Part shown: positions 16,240-24,982 of the stretch, one piece after another
Numbering within the stretch: the stretch's first letter is position 1
Layout: every line of letters starts with the position of its first letter
From: Mycobacterium paragordonae
Lineage (GTDB): Bacteria; Actinomycetota; Actinomycetes; Mycobacteriales; Mycobacteriaceae
Assembly: GCF_003614435.1 (NCBI RefSeq)
Contig: NZ_CP025548.1
Location: 62,001 to 126,000 of the forward strand
Length of the DNA: 64,000 nucleotides
Direction of reading: 5' to 3'
Position numbers and translations under genes: made by a program
Notes under the pieces: generated by a model
Seen by the model: only the letters and a program-made list of their open reading frames with translations
The model's database searches: none
What the model was told of the DNA's origin: nothing

Positions 16240-18704
16240 CGGTGATCAGCACCAAACACGTTGCTCGAAAATCGCTTTCGGCACCAAAAACCCCGCGGGC
16301 ACAAGTAGGTGCACGCAATAAGGAGCTACGTGAGCGTTTCCAGCCCCGCCAGATCGAACACGCTTGGCCAGAGACCGAGCAATCGGCCGAAGACACACTG
16401 CGACGACTGACGTCGCCACCGTACGTCGTGGTTACAGCCCAGACGAACGCCGGGCGCCGGCGCGGCGCAACCAACCTACTGGCTTGGCTGGCGTCATTTC
16501 CCGGCGAAACCTGGCAAATGCGCTGGCAGAACAGCGGAGTTGAAAACTATCCCGGCCGTGCCTGGACCCAACTGCCGGTGGAGTGGTTAGCCAAACGCGG
16601 CCAAGCCGCCAGCTACATTCCGGGCGATCTGGCCTCGGGGCTGTTAATGCTGCTCTGCGGCGACATCATCCGCCCCAGCATGAAGTGGATGCTTACCCGA
16701 ACACACGGCAAGCTTGCGCCCGCGATGGCACAGTCCAGAGACCCGGACGGCTTCGCACGGCTAGGCGTGGCCTCGATGAGCGAGTCCAGCTGCGCCGCCG
16801 ATGCGCGCGTCGCGGCCACAAGGGTCGCGACCCTGTTGGCCTGCAAAGGCGGGCGCATCGCGGACATTACCGTTGGTGATTGCGTGGAATTGGTCGACAC
16901 CATGCGCGAAGCGCACGCGCACGGCGGCCAGAACAAGCTCGACTTCTATCTACGGCTTCGCGCGATCGGCGTATTTGCCGAAGACGCACCGCACACACTA
17001 AGGGCTTTCGGTTTGGCGGCCGGTCGTCTGACCATCGAGGAGATGGTCGACCGATACCCCATACGATGCGAGCCGGTGCGCGACCTAATCGTCGACTACC
17101 TCCGCGAACGCCAAGCATCGCTCGACTACTCCAGTCTCGACATGACCTGTCGTACGCTGGCCGGCCTGTTTTGGGCACGGATCGAGGCCATCCACCCCGA
17201 GATCAACAACTTGCACCTGCCCCTGGACACCGCCAGGAAATGGAAGGAGGACATCGCCACGAAGAAGCGCAACGTCACTAATGCGGTCGGGGAAAAGATC
17301 GAAGTCTGTAGTCCGAGACTCAACGTCAAGGACGAAATGATGAAGGTGCGAGCCTTCTACCTCGACATCGCGCACTGGGCTGTCGACGACCCCGCCCGCT
17401 GGGCCCAGTGGGCGGCGCCATGCCCGATCAGCAACGCCGAGATCAGCCGCGTCAAGGAGCGCAAACACCGCAAGGCACGCATGGACCATCGGACCCGCGA
17501 GCGGCTTCCTGTCCTGCTGACGCTGGTGCGCAACGCAGTCGAACGTCACCGCACCGCCGAGCAACATCTCAGTGCCGCACAACAAACCCAGCCCGGGGAG
17601 GTGATTGCGGGCACTGACGGCCTGCTCCGCAGAGCCATCGTCGCGAAGTCGAAGGGCCGACAGTTCTGGGCTGAAGAGACCGCAACTGGCAAACGCCGCA
17701 ACCTATCCTGCGAAGCAGACGACGCATTCTGGGCGCACGCAACCATTGAAGTGTTGCGCCTGACCGGTATTCGTTGCGAAGAGCTGCTCGAGCTCAGCCA
17801 TCACAGCATCATTCAATATCGATTGCCGTCGACCGGCGAGCTGGTACCGCTCCTGCAGATCGCTCCGTCCAAGACCGACGCCGAACGGCTCCTGCTGGTC
17901 AGCCCTGAACTCGCCGACGTGCTCAGCGGCATCATCACTCGACTACGAGGGTCAGCCGCAGTAATACCCGTCGTGCCGTCCTATGACCTGCGTGAGCGGA
18001 TCTGGAATCCACCGATGCCGCTGCTGTTCCAGCGTACTGTCGGCAACGAAAACCGGCCCTTCACCGCCATGGGCATCCGGAAACTGCTCGTTGACGCTCT
18101 CGCCGCCAGTGGACTCACCGACGCCACCGGCGAACCACTCACCTTCGTGCCGCACGATTTCAGACGGATCTTTGTCACCGACGCAATCATGAGCGGTCTG
18201 CCACCCCATATTGCCCAAATCATCTGCGGACACAAGACAATTGAAACCACGATGGGATACAAAGCCGTCTACCCGATGGAAGCAATCGAAGCCCATCGAG
18301 CTTTCATCGCCCGCCGGCGGGCAACCCGACCCAGCGAAGAATATCGGACCCCGACCGACGACGAATGGGACGACTTCCTCGTCCACTTCGAGAAGCGCAA
18401 AGTATCCGTTGGGACGTGCGGACGGGCGTTCGGCACACCGTGCATTCACGAGCACGCCTGTGTCCGCTGCTCACTGCTGCGGCCGGACCCAGCACAACGA
18501 CACCGCCTAGAAGAGATCCGGAACAACCTGCAGGACCGGATTGCCGAGGCCAAGCTGCACGGCTGGCTCGGAGAAGTCGAGGGACTCCAGGTCAGCCTGG
18601 CCGGAGCCAACGACAAGCTCACCCAAATCGACCATCGACTGAACTCCGCGGGTCTGGTCGATCTCGGCACCCCACTTCTGCGGCCGAAGGTGTTCCCCTC
18701 ATGA
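16236..18704 (+). CDS. Tyrosine recombinase 4 (nested element, large)
   Basis: 822 aa from the GTG at 16236. The C-terminal catalytic part shows LRLTGIRCEELLEL (Arg), PHDFRRIFVTDAI (H-x-x-R with Phe), IICGHKTIETTMGYKAVYP (GH and Tyr). A C-terminal Cys/His patch follows (GTPCIHEHACVRCSLLRP) and then a coiled region, as in large Tn554-like partner recombinases. The stop overlaps the ATG of the downstream gene fragment (ATGA). The long N-terminal 400 residues are unassigned. Confidence 0.82.
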   Translation: MTVISTKHVARKSLSAPKTPRAQVGARNKELRERFQPRQIEHAWPETEQSAEDTLRRLTSPPYVVVTAQTNAGRRRGATNLLAWLASFPGETWQMRWQNSGVENYPGRAWTQLPVEWLAKRGQAASYIPGDLASGLLMLLCGDIIRPSMKWMLTRTHGKLAPAMAQSRDPDGFARLGVASMSESSCAADARVAATRVATLLACKGGRIADITVGDCVELVDTMREAHAHGGQNKLDFYLRLRAIGVFAEDAPHTLRAFGLAAGRLTIEEMVDRYPIRCEPVRDLIVDYLRERQASLDYSSLDMTCRTLAGLFWARIEAIHPEINNLHLPLDTARKWKEDIATKKRNVTNAVGEKIEVCSPRLNVKDEMMKVRAFYLDIAHWAVDDPARWAQWAAPCPISNAEISRVKERKHRKARMDHRTRERLPVLLTLVRNAVERHRTAEQHLSAAQQTQPGEVIAGTDGLLRRAIVAKSKGRQFWAEETATGKRRNLSCEADDAFWAHATIEVLRLTGIRCEELLELSHHSIIQYRLPSTGELVPLLQIAPSKTDAERLLLVSPELADVLSGIITRLRGSAAVIPVVPSYDLRERIWNPPMPLLFQRTVGNENRPFTAMGIRKLLVDALAASGLTDATGEPLTFVPHDFRRIFVTDAIMSGLPPHIAQIICGHKTIETTMGYKAVYPMEAIEAHRAFIARRRATRPSEEYRTPTDDEWDDFLVHFEKRKVSVGTCGRAFGTPCIHEHACVRCSLLRPDPAQRHRLEEIRNNLQDRIAEAKLHGWLGEVEGLQVSLAGANDKLTQIDHRLNSAGLVDLGTPLLRPKVFPS

Positions 18705-19093
18705 CCAAGACATTGAGCTCGACTGGCAAGTTCAGAGAAGCCTGTCTATCGTGCGGGCATTTCGCCACCGACGCCACGCATCTGGGCGAGTTGCGTGCGC
18801 AATTGGCCGCCACCGAAGCACTGATCGCCACCCGCCGTGAGCAGTACCGGGCACGCGCCGGACGCGAGCTGACCGACGACAACATCTGGATCATCGAGCG
18901 GCGCCGCGAAATCGCCTCGCTGCAGGCCATCATCGATCGCCTCAACACACCCGGGCAGACACCAGGGCACGGATCGGTGGCCGGCGCGGGGACCGCGCCT
19001 CGGTTGCCGCTGCTGCAGATCCAGACCCGCGGGGCACACCAGTCGGCTCTCGACAAGGCCGGCCAACCGCGCCCACGCCCCGGCGGGCGGTGA
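18701..19093 (+). pseudogene. C-terminal fragment of the split tyrosine recombinase 2
   Basis: A 131-codon frame. The first 13 codons (MTKTLSSTGKFRE) come from the inserted element; from CLSCGHFATDATHLGEL onward it continues the interrupted recombinase whose N-part ends at KTCDKGNA. The Cys pair plus the coiled coil QLAATEALIATRREQYRAR are normal for the tail of TnpB-like recombinases. The frame could be translated from the ATG at 18701, coupled to the upstream stop, so a separate small protein is possible. Confidence 0.75.
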
Positions 19094-19527
19094 GTATGCC
19101 CCGTTCCCTCGACGGGCTGCGCCGTGCTTCGACCAAGAGCCGCAACCAAGCCCGCGCCAAGATCAAAAAGGCGCTGCGCGAAATGCAACGCAAAGGCCTG
19201 ACCATCAACCCCAACGCCCTGGCCCGCTACGCCGATGTCTCCCGCAAGACCATCTACAACCACGCCGACCTGCTGGCCGAGGTCAAAGCCGCCGCCAACA
19301 CTCCTGCGCCACGGCTGAGCACCGCGGCCCCCGACAACGCCGCGACGCCCTCGAGTGTCACCGCAGCGCTGCGTGAACAGCTGCGCACCCAAAAACGCGG
19401 CTACGAAACCACCATCAGCGCACTCAAAGCCGAAATCAAACAGCTCAAACACGACCTGGCCGCCGCCCACGGTGAAATCCACCGCCTGGGCGCCACCGGT
19501 GAGCACGGCACCGCCCGGCAAGGATGA
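19090..19527 (+). CDS. DUF6262 / Tn554 TnpC-like protein
   Basis: 145 aa from a GTG at 19090 overlapping the upstream TGA (GTGA); an ATG at 19096 is also possible. Basic N-terminus (KSRNQARAKIKKALREMQRKG), HTH-like NPNALARYADVSRKTIYNHADL, and a C-terminal coiled coil (YETTISALKAEIKQLKHDL). This third-position protein is the accessory DNA-binding partner in Tn554-like recombinase triplets. Its start is coupled to the tail of the original second recombinase, confirming that 18701-19093 belonged to that gene. Confidence 0.8.
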   Translation: MSMPRSLDGLRRASTKSRNQARAKIKKALREMQRKGLTINPNALARYADVSRKTIYNHADLLAEVKAAANTPAPRLSTAAPDNAATPSSVTAALREQLRTQKRGYETTISALKAEIKQLKHDLAAAHGEIHRLGATGEHGTARQG

Positions 19528-19828
19528 CACCGGCAGCCCAACCCCGGCGAAATGGTCGAGCTGCGCCCGGCAAAACAGGAGCGGGGTTACCTGTTGGCCG
19601 TATTGCGGTGTCCTTGACTGTCGCTGACGGGGTAAGGGATTGGTTCTGATCGTGAGCGACAGTGTTATCTGTAGGGATGTCCTTGATGGTCGGTTGCCGG
19701 TGTTTTCGAACTCTCGGTCGGCGGTCGGGCGCGAGTCAACGTTCTCGCTGGTGACCGCCGTGGGTGGCGGGGATGTGTAGTGGCGTCACCGTTGCCGTGC
19801 GGGTCTGGTCGGCAACCGGAGCGGCGGG
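19528..19828. other. Non-coding end region of the recombinase element
   Basis: No supported gene. Holds the inverted repeat and 17-bp sequence described at 19617-19674; otherwise nothing recognised. Confidence 0.5.
19617..19674. repeat. Candidate recombinase end/att site: inverted repeat plus GACAGTGTTATCTGTAG
   Basis: ACTGTCGCT (19617-19625) and AGCGACAGT (19655-19663) are perfect 9-bp inverted arms 29 bp apart, directly downstream of the TnpC-like gene. The right arm runs into GACAGTGTTATCTGTAG (19658-19674), which occurs perfectly in opposite orientation at 29524-29540. Paired arms next to a recombinase set are what an element end or att core looks like; the role is inferred. Confidence 0.5.
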
Positions 19829-20257
19829 TTGGCTGTCCGATGGGGTGTGGATGCTGAGGAGCGCCCGGCGCTCGTGGATGAGGGTGTTGATCCGGATGAC
19901 GAGCAGGTGGTGATGGCGGTTGCTGTTGTGCGGTGGGAGTTGTCGCTGCTGCTCGGCCAGGGCGGCTGGTGGGTGAGTTCGGCGATTGCCGAGCAACCCG
20001 CTGACGAGGTGGCAGCGGCCGGTGCGAGCGAAATTGGCTGCCACACCGGATGGTTCACCCACGTCGCCGGATGCCGCGGATTGACGTTCGACGTTGCCTG
20101 GTGTCGTCGAGCCATTTCTGGAAGAGCTCAGTTCGACGATCCCGTCTGCGGAACCGCAATCGTCGTCGGTCGACTGTCGTCTGAGGTGAGGCAGTGGCCG
20201 AGTCGACGAATCGACGAACGGGTGGCTATGAGTGCAGCCACTCCCATGCCTGGTTGA
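19829..20257 (+). CDS. Small conserved-looking gene, copy 1 (probably decayed at its 3' end)
   Basis: From a TTG at 19829 the frame gives VRWGVDAEERPALVDEGVD and then VVRWELSLLLGQ, closely matching the product on minus at 29333-29548 (MDAEEREAFVNDGLDPDD ... LVRWELSLLLGQDD). The homologue stops right after LLLGQDD; here the frame runs on for about 100 less convincing codons and overlaps the convergent gene at 20226, so the real gene may end near 19965 or be damaged. Function unknown. Both copies are preceded by the same 17-bp sequence. Confidence 0.4.
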   Translation: MAVRWGVDAEERPALVDEGVDPDDEQVVMAVAVVRWELSLLLGQGGWWVSSAIAEQPADEVAAAGASEIGCHTGWFTHVAGCRGLTFDVAWCRRAISGRAQFDDPVCGTAIVVGRLSSEVRQWPSRRIDERVAMSAATPMPG

Positions 20258-20591
20258 GTTGACTGCGGGGGAAAGTCCGCAGTTCGCCGCGCAGCAGCAA
20301 CGTAGCGGGTGCTTTTACGCACCATTCCTCCCATGTCGGGGCACCCACCATGGCGATCTTGTCGAAGTCCCGTCGGTGCTTGACGTCGAAAACCGTGTTG
20401 GCCCACGCCGCGGGAACACTCCAGCCCCTAAACGATTCGTCGATGAGGATCAACACCCGCAGTGACGCGAAGCGCTCCAACAACGACTCGATGCGCGGCG
20501 CGAGCACGTCGCGGTAGCTCCCTCGGTACAGCTTGCCGCGAAAACTGATCCCGACGACATTGCCGGTCGTGTCCGGCAGGAACTCGATCAC
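20226..20591 (-). CDS. SpoIIAA/STAS-like protein
   Basis: 121 aa from a GTG at 20591 with GGCGGTGAGG upstream. MIEFLPDTTGNVVGISFRGKL, LRVLILIDESFRGWSVPAAW and FDKIAMVGAPTWEEWCVKA fit the SpoIIAA-like (STAS/DUF3478) fold. These small proteins are thought to bind lipids or act as regulators; function not established. Last gene of the minus operon 21779 to 20226 with MerR and YnfA. Confidence 0.75.
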   Translation of the reverse strand: MIEFLPDTTGNVVGISFRGKLYRGSYRDVLAPRIESLLERFASLRVLILIDESFRGWSVPAAWANTVFDVKHRRDFDKIAMVGAPTWEEWCVKAPATLLLRGELRTFPRSQLNQAWEWLHS

Positions 20592-20617
20592 AGCCTCACC
20601 GCCTCGTGAAGAGGGTG

Positions 20618-20950
20618 TCAGTGTGCGCGGGGTGCGTACATGATCACCGCCACCCCGGCCATGCAGACCAGGGCCCCGATCACATCCCAGCGATCGGGCC
20701 GAAACCCATCCAGCGCCATGCCCCAGACCAGCGATCCCGCGACGAACACCCCACCGTAGGCCGCCAGAATCCGGCCGAAGTGAGCGTCGGGCTGCAGGGT
20801 AGCGACAAACCCGTAGACGCCGAGCGCGATCACTCCCAGCCCGGCCCACAGCCAGCCGCGTTGTTCGCGGACGCCTTGCCATACCAGCCACGCACCGCCG
20901 ATCTCGGCTACCGCGGCCAGCACGAATAACAGGATTGAACGCACCACCAT
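20618..20950 (-). CDS. ynfA: YnfA/UPF0060 family membrane protein
   Basis: 110 aa, the family length. Four hydrophobic segments: [60 protein letters not shown] and [18 protein letters not shown]. The pattern [10 protein letters not shown] ... AYGGVFV is diagnostic. These are small multidrug-resistance-like transporters often found in metal islands. Follows MerR by 11 bp. Confidence 0.87.
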   Translation of the reverse strand: MVVRSILLFVLAAVAEIGGAWLVWQGVREQRGWLWAGLGVIALGVYGFVATLQPDAHFGRILAAYGGVFVAGSLVWGMALDGFRPDRWDVIGALVCMAGVAVIMYAPRAH

Positions 20951-20961
20951 GATCGGTGACC

Positions 20962-21441
20962 CTAGGCGATCGGGCCCGACGTTGAGGGGCTGCAGCACCC
21001 CTGGGTGCCACCTCCCATCGCGCTATCGTTCCCGGTAGTGAATGGCAGTGGGCAGCAAGGACTCTCGACGCATGCCAGGAGATCGTCACAGCCGGCGGCC
21101 AGCGCGGCGCGCAGCGTGTCGCGCACCGCGGTCAGCTCGACCAATTTCTCGTCGACCTCGGCCAGCTTGGCCGCGGCCCGTGCCTGCAGCCCCACATCAG
21201 AACGGCCACCGAGGCGGGTGGCGGCCAACAATTCGGCGACTTCGTCGAGGGTGAAGCCCAAACGCTGGGCGGCTTTGATCACCCGCATCATGGTGACCGT
21301 TTCCGGCGGATACAGCCGATGCCCACCCAGCGACCGTTGCGGCTCACGCAGCAGACCGCGGCGCTCGTAATAGCGCAGCGTCTCAATGTTCACCCCCGCC
21401 GCGGCCGCGACCTGCCCGCTGCGCAATCCCGTCCCGTTCAC
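20962..21441 (-). CDS. MerR family metal-responsive regulator
   Basis: 159 aa from a GTG at 21441 overlapping the upstream TGA. DNA-binding domain [20 protein letters not shown] and [20 protein letters not shown], followed by the dimerisation helix [19 protein letters not shown]. Metal-type Cys cluster: [20 protein letters not shown] and [10 protein letters not shown]. The likely target is the operon's own promoter (21787-21817), which has the 19-bp spacer typical of MerR control. The inducing metal cannot be read from the sequence. Confidence 0.87.
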   Translation of the reverse strand: MNGTGLRSGQVAAAAGVNIETLRYYERRGLLREPQRSLGGHRLYPPETVTMMRVIKAAQRLGFTLDEVAELLAATRLGGRSDVGLQARAAAKLAEVDEKLVELTAVRDTLRAALAAGCDDLLACVESPCCPLPFTTGNDSAMGGGTQGCCSPSTSGPIA

Positions 21442-21779
21442 CGTGGGCCCCGCACAGCTGCTGCGACCCGCTCGGTCACGGCATCAAGCACCTCGGCCCG
21501 CGACGGCGGCACCTCGATGCGCATGACCACATTCGACCCGTCCGAGTCGAACTCGAAGCCGAAGAACGAGCAGCAGCCGACTTCACGCGCGGCCAGGTCA
21601 CGGGCGTCGTCCTCGGCATCGGCGGCCAGGGCCAGGTCCAACCGGGTGGCACTGGGTCGGTCCCAACCCAGCACTGCTTGACCGAACAACCGGTCGAACT
21701 CGGCCACCCGCAGCGGTTGCTCGGCCGTCGGTAACGAACACGACTCGGGCACCCAGCCGGGGGGTTCATCGAACGCCAT
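21438..21779 (-). CDS. Unknown protein, first gene of the MerR operon
   Basis: 113 aa from the ATG at 21779. CSLPTAEQPLRVAEFDRLFG and AAREVGCCSFFGFEFDSDGS are visible; the GCCSFF motif with paired Cys resembles small proteins that accompany merR genes in actinobacteria. A metal-binding role is possible but unproven. The -10 element lies 8-13 bp upstream of the ATG, so the message should be leaderless or nearly so. Confidence 0.65.
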   Translation of the reverse strand: MAFDEPPGWVPESCSLPTAEQPLRVAEFDRLFGQAVLGWDRPSATRLDLALAADAEDDARDLAAREVGCCSFFGFEFDSDGSNVVMRIEVPPSRAEVLDAVTERVAAAVRGPR

Positions 21780-21786
21780 AGCTCGA

Positions 21787-21817
21787 CGATAAACCTGTAC
21801 CTAGGTACGGAATGCAA
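21787..21817 (-). promoter_or_regulatory. MerR-type promoter with 19-bp spacer and palindromic operator
   Basis: On the minus strand: TTGCAT (21817-21812), 19 bp, TTATCG (21792-21787). The spacer contains the perfect palindrome GTACCTAGGTAC (21808-21797). A long spacer centred on a dyad is the hallmark of MerR-activated promoters. Confidence 0.7.
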
Positions 21818-21914
21818 CCCTGCATGGCCAGGCACGCTGGCACGCCGTGCTCGACCGGGGCAGCACCCCACCACAGCACCTGACCACCATCTTTTCGGTG
21901 TTCGGGCGCGACGG

Positions 21915-23870
21915 TCAACGGATCGTTGCGGTTGGCGCTGGTGCGGTGGCCGGCTGGGCGGCAGCGATCTCCTCGTCGAGGGGTTTGGTGCGCCCAGCGC
22001 GGACGCCGTTGGCGATGACGACGATCTCGGCGAGTTCGTGCACCGCGACGACGGCGGCCAACCCCAATATTCCGGTGAGGGCCAGCGGGATGAGTACGGT
22101 GATCAAGCCCAAGGAGAGTCCGACGTTTTGCAGCATGATGCGCCGGGCCCGGCGGGCGTGATCGAGGGCTTGGGTGAGGTGGCGCAGGTCTTCGCCCATG
22201 AGGGCGACGTCGGCGGTTTCGATGGCCACGTCGGTGCCCATCGCCCCCATGGCGATGCCCAGGTCGGCAGTCGCCAGGGCGGGAGCGTCGTTGACGCCGT
22301 CACCGACCATGGCGGTCGATTGTTGTTGGCGCAGTTGAGCGATCAGGGCGGCTTTGTCTTCGGGTCGCAGGTCGGCATGCACGGTGTCGATCCCGACCTG
22401 TTCAGCGAGGGCGGTCGCGGTCGCTGGGTTGTCGCCGGTCAACATCGCCACCCGATAGCCGCCGCGGCGCAGCGCCGCGACGACGTGGGCGGCTTCGGGG
22501 CGCAGTTCGTCACGCACCGCGATCGCGCCGATCAGGTGGTCGTGGTCTTCGACGAGGACCGCGGTGGCGCCGCCGGCCTGCATCGCGGCGACCTGGTCGG
22601 CCAGCGGGCCGGCATCGAGCCAGCCGGGTCTCCCGAGCCGCAGCCGGCGGCCGTCACGGTGGCCGGTGAGCCCGGCGCCGGTGACCGCTTCGACATCCTC
22701 GGCCGGGCGGACCGGGCCATCGGTGGCGGCGAGGATCGCTGCGGCCAGGGGATGTTCGCTGCGCGCCTCCAACCCGGCCGCCACGTCGAGCACCTGTTCG
22801 CGGGTGGCCCCGTTGGTGGTGGCCACGTCGATGACGGTGGGTTTGTTGGCGGTCAGGGTGCCGGTCTTATCCAGGGCGATGGTGCGCACCGCGCCGAGGG
22901 CTTCCAGCGCGGCGCCGCCTTTGACCAGGACACCGAGCTTGCTGGCCGCGCCGATCGCCGCGACCACGGTGACCGGCACCGAAATCGCCAGCGCGCACGG
23001 CGACGCGGCGACCAGTACCACCAGGGCGCGTTCGATCCACACCACCGGATCACCCAGGATTGACCCGATGGCAGCGATCGCGGCGGCGGCGATCATGATG
23101 GCCGGGACGAGGGGTTTGGCGATGCGGTCGGCCAGGCGCTGGGCTTCACCTTTACGGGATTGTTCGGCTTCCACGATGGCCACGATGCGGGCCAGGGAGT
23201 TATCCGCGGCGGTGCTGGTGACCTCGACCTCCAGCACGCCGGTGCCGTTGATCGACCCGGCGAACACCTCACCGCCGGGCCCGGCTTCCACCGGTACGGA
23301 TTCGCCGGTGATCGCCGAAACATCCAGTGCGGTGCGCCCCGACACGATGGTGCCGTCGGTGGCGACCCGTTCGCCGGGTTTGACCAGCATCCGATCGCCG
23401 ACCCGCAACTCGTTGGGCGCAACGACCGTTTCGGTGCCGTCGCGCAGGACGGTGGCCTGATCGGGCACCAGTGACAGCAATGCGCGCAGGCCGCGGCGGG
23501 TGCGGGCCAGTGAGTATTCTTCCAGCCCCTCGCTGATCGAGAACAGGAACGCCAGCATGGCGGCCTCGCCGACCTCGCCGAGGATCACCGCGCCGACCGC
23601 GGCGATCGTCATCAGCGTGCCGACCCCGATCTGGCCTTTGGCCAGCCGCCGCACGGTCGAGGGCACGAACGTCGCAGCCCCGATCGCCAACGCCAGCGCG
23701 TACAGGCCGATTTCGATCGGCCGCGGCCCGTCGGTCCAGCCCACGACGTAGCCGGCCAGCAGCAGCACCCCGGCCGCGGCGGCGGCGCGTAGTTCGCTGA
23801 CCTCCCAGAGCCGTTCGGGTTCGCGTTCGTCCTCGTCGCGGTCGTTGCCGCAGCCGCACGCTTCGCTCAT
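21915..23870 (-). CDS. ctpG: Heavy-metal P1B-type ATPase (CtpG/CadA-like)
   Basis: 651 aa from the ATG at 23870, coupled to the CmtR-like gene by ATGA. Short Cys-containing N-terminus (EACGCGND) without a full HMA domain. Actuator TGES around residue 188, metal site SPCALAIS at 290-292, phosphorylation DKTGTLT at 334, HP motif EARSEHPLAAA, TGDNPATA and GDGVNDAPAL. P1B-type pumps export Cd/Pb/Zn. The pairing with a CmtR-type repressor mirrors M. tuberculosis cmtR-ctpG, supporting Cd/Pb export. Confidence 0.9.
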   Translation of the reverse strand: MSEACGCGNDRDEDEREPERLWEVSELRAAAAAGVLLLAGYVVGWTDGPRPIEIGLYALALAIGAATFVPSTVRRLAKGQIGVGTLMTIAAVGAVILGEVGEAAMLAFLFSISEGLEEYSLARTRRGLRALLSLVPDQATVLRDGTETVVAPNELRVGDRMLVKPGERVATDGTIVSGRTALDVSAITGESVPVEAGPGGEVFAGSINGTGVLEVEVTSTAADNSLARIVAIVEAEQSRKGEAQRLADRIAKPLVPAIMIAAAAIAAIGSILGDPVVWIERALVVLVAASPCALAISVPVTVVAAIGAASKLGVLVKGGAALEALGAVRTIALDKTGTLTANKPTVIDVATTNGATREQVLDVAAGLEARSEHPLAAAILAATDGPVRPAEDVEAVTGAGLTGHRDGRRLRLGRPGWLDAGPLADQVAAMQAGGATAVLVEDHDHLIGAIAVRDELRPEAAHVVAALRRGGYRVAMLTGDNPATATALAEQVGIDTVHADLRPEDKAALIAQLRQQQSTAMVGDGVNDAPALATADLGIAMGAMGTDVAIETADVALMGEDLRHLTQALDHARRARRIMLQNVGLSLGLITVLIPLALTGILGLAAVVAVHELAEIVVIANGVRAGRTKPLDEEIAAAQPATAPAPTATIR

Positions 23871-24238
23871 CGTGTTGCCTTCTTCCGCGTGGTGGGGTGG
23901 CCGTAGTTGGGGCACAACGCGACCGCGTTGCCGGTGGCCTCCAGCACCGCTTCGGCGGCGCGAAACATCTCCAACAGCTCCGGGCGGGCCAGCCGGTACA
24001 CCGAGGCCCGGCCCTGCGGCCGGTAATCGACCAGGCCGCAGTCGCGCAGGCAGGCCAGATGCGCCGACACCGTCGACTGCGCCAACCCCAGCTCGCCGGT
24101 CAGATCCACCACCCGGGCCTCACCCACGGCCAGCCGCCGCAGGATCGCCAACCGGGTGCCATCGGACAGGCTGTGAAACAACGCCGTCGCCGCATCCAAG
24201 CTCCCGCACACCGGGGCCTCGACCACACCACTTTTCAT
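23867..24238 (-). CDS. cmtR: CmtR-like ArsR/SmtB repressor (Cd/Pb sensor)
   Basis: 123 aa from the ATG at 24238; a GTG six bases upstream is an alternative. Winged helix with recognition helix LAQSTVSAHLACLRDCGL. Cys63 and Cys67 in HLACLRDCG plus Cys109 in VALCPNYG reproduce the spacing of the CmtR metal site (Cys57, Cys61, Cys102). Expected to repress the ATPase operon and release DNA on Cd(II) or Pb(II). The divergent region at 24251-24270 is the likely operator. Confidence 0.88.
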   Translation of the reverse strand: MKSGVVEAPVCGSLDAATALFHSLSDGTRLAILRRLAVGEARVVDLTGELGLAQSTVSAHLACLRDCGLVDYRPQGRASVYRLARPELLEMFRAAEAVLEATGNAVALCPNYGHPTTRKKATR

Positions 24239-24250
24239 CGCCACACGACG

Positions 24251-24270
24251 ATGATAGCGTCACACATCAT
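24251..24270. promoter_or_regulatory. Candidate CmtR operator ATGAT-N10-ATCAT
   Basis: A 5-bp inverted repeat lies 13 bp upstream of the CmtR-like ATG, between it and the divergent methyltransferase gene. ArsR-family sites are short AT-rich dyads like this. Short arms make it only a candidate. Confidence 0.35.
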
Positions 24271-24352
24271 TGATCGGTCAAGCCGGGCAACATCGCCAAG
24301 CAACGATGCCGGGGTGGGTTTGGTCAAGCCGGCCGGGAAGGGGGCGTGCGCG

Positions 24353-24982
24353 ATGGCCTATGCGGCGCTGGGCTTGTTTGTGGTGTTGATGCTGGTGATC
24401 GGGGCGTGGCGGCGCCGGATTCAGCTGGCCCGCACCGGTGACAGCGGCAACCGGCGCGGTTGGCGCCCCGAGCCGACGCTGGAGTGGTGGGCGCTGGCGG
24501 TCGCCGATGTGGGGTATCTGCTGGTGGGGGTCGGGGCACCGGCCGCCGCCCTGGCCGGCCTGTCTGCCCTGGGCGTTTTCGACCGCGGATGGGTGCAGGG
24601 GTTCGGGGTCGTGGTGGTGGCCGGCGGGATCGTGCTGACCTTGGTCGCGCAGTTGGGGTTGGGGGCGTCGTGGCGGATCGGGGTCGACGACACCGAAACC
24701 ACCGAGCTGGTCACCACCGGCCCGTTCGCGCTGGTGCGCAACCCGATCTTCACCGCGCTGCTGGTCACCTTGATCGGCCTGGCGCTGATGGTGGGCAACC
24801 TGGTGGCGATCGCCGGGCTGGTGATCGCGGTCGTAGGGATCGAGGTGCAGGTGCGTGGGGTGGAGGAACCCTATCTGCGCCGGGTCCATGGCCGCGCCTA
24901 CACCGATTACGCCGCTACGGTGGGCCGCTTCCTGCCGTGGATCGGCCGCATCCGCGATCGTCAGATGATGCGGGGCCAATGA
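24353..24982 (+). CDS. Isoprenylcysteine carboxyl methyltransferase-like membrane protein
   Basis: 209 aa from the ATG at 24353 after GGGAAGGGGG. Four or more hydrophobic segments (YAALGLFVVLMLVIGAW, WWALAVADVGYLLVGVG, VVVVAGGIVLTLVAQLGLG). The C-terminal signature ELVTTGPFALVRNPIFTALL and VRGVEEPYLRRVHGRAYTDY is that of the ICMT/PEMT methyltransferase family. Such genes are recurrent in metal islands, but the substrate is unknown. The stop overlaps the cyclase start. Confidence 0.82.
   Translation: MAYAALGLFVVLMLVIGAWRRRIQLARTGDSGNRRGWRPEPTLEWWALAVADVGYLLVGVGAPAAALAGLSALGVFDRGWVQGFGVVVVAGGIVLTLVAQLGLGASWRIGVDDTETTELVTTGPFALVRNPIFTALLVTLIGLALMVGNLVAIAGLVIAVVGIEVQVRGVEEPYLRRVHGRAYTDYAATVGRFLPWIGRIRDRQMMRGQ

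Larger units (their letters stand above)
14908..18742 (+). mobile_element. Two-recombinase element inserted into the TnpB-like recombinase gene
   Basis: The split gene resumes exactly in codon phase: GCC (14905-14907) on the left and GCC (18740-18742) on the right, so about 3.83 kb is extra. The ends are imperfect inverted repeats: CTGAACTAACTGACCGA inside the left end and CTGAACTTGCCAGTCGA when the right end is read in reverse complement (pattern CTGAACT-NN-C-NNNN-CGA). The cargo is only two tyrosine recombinases (421 and 822 aa). Exact boundaries are ambiguous by the shared GCC. Confidence 0.75.

Noticed and set aside
11811..19093. Interpretation as a four-recombinase operon
   Set aside because: The in-phase split of recombinase 2 shows nesting of two elements instead.
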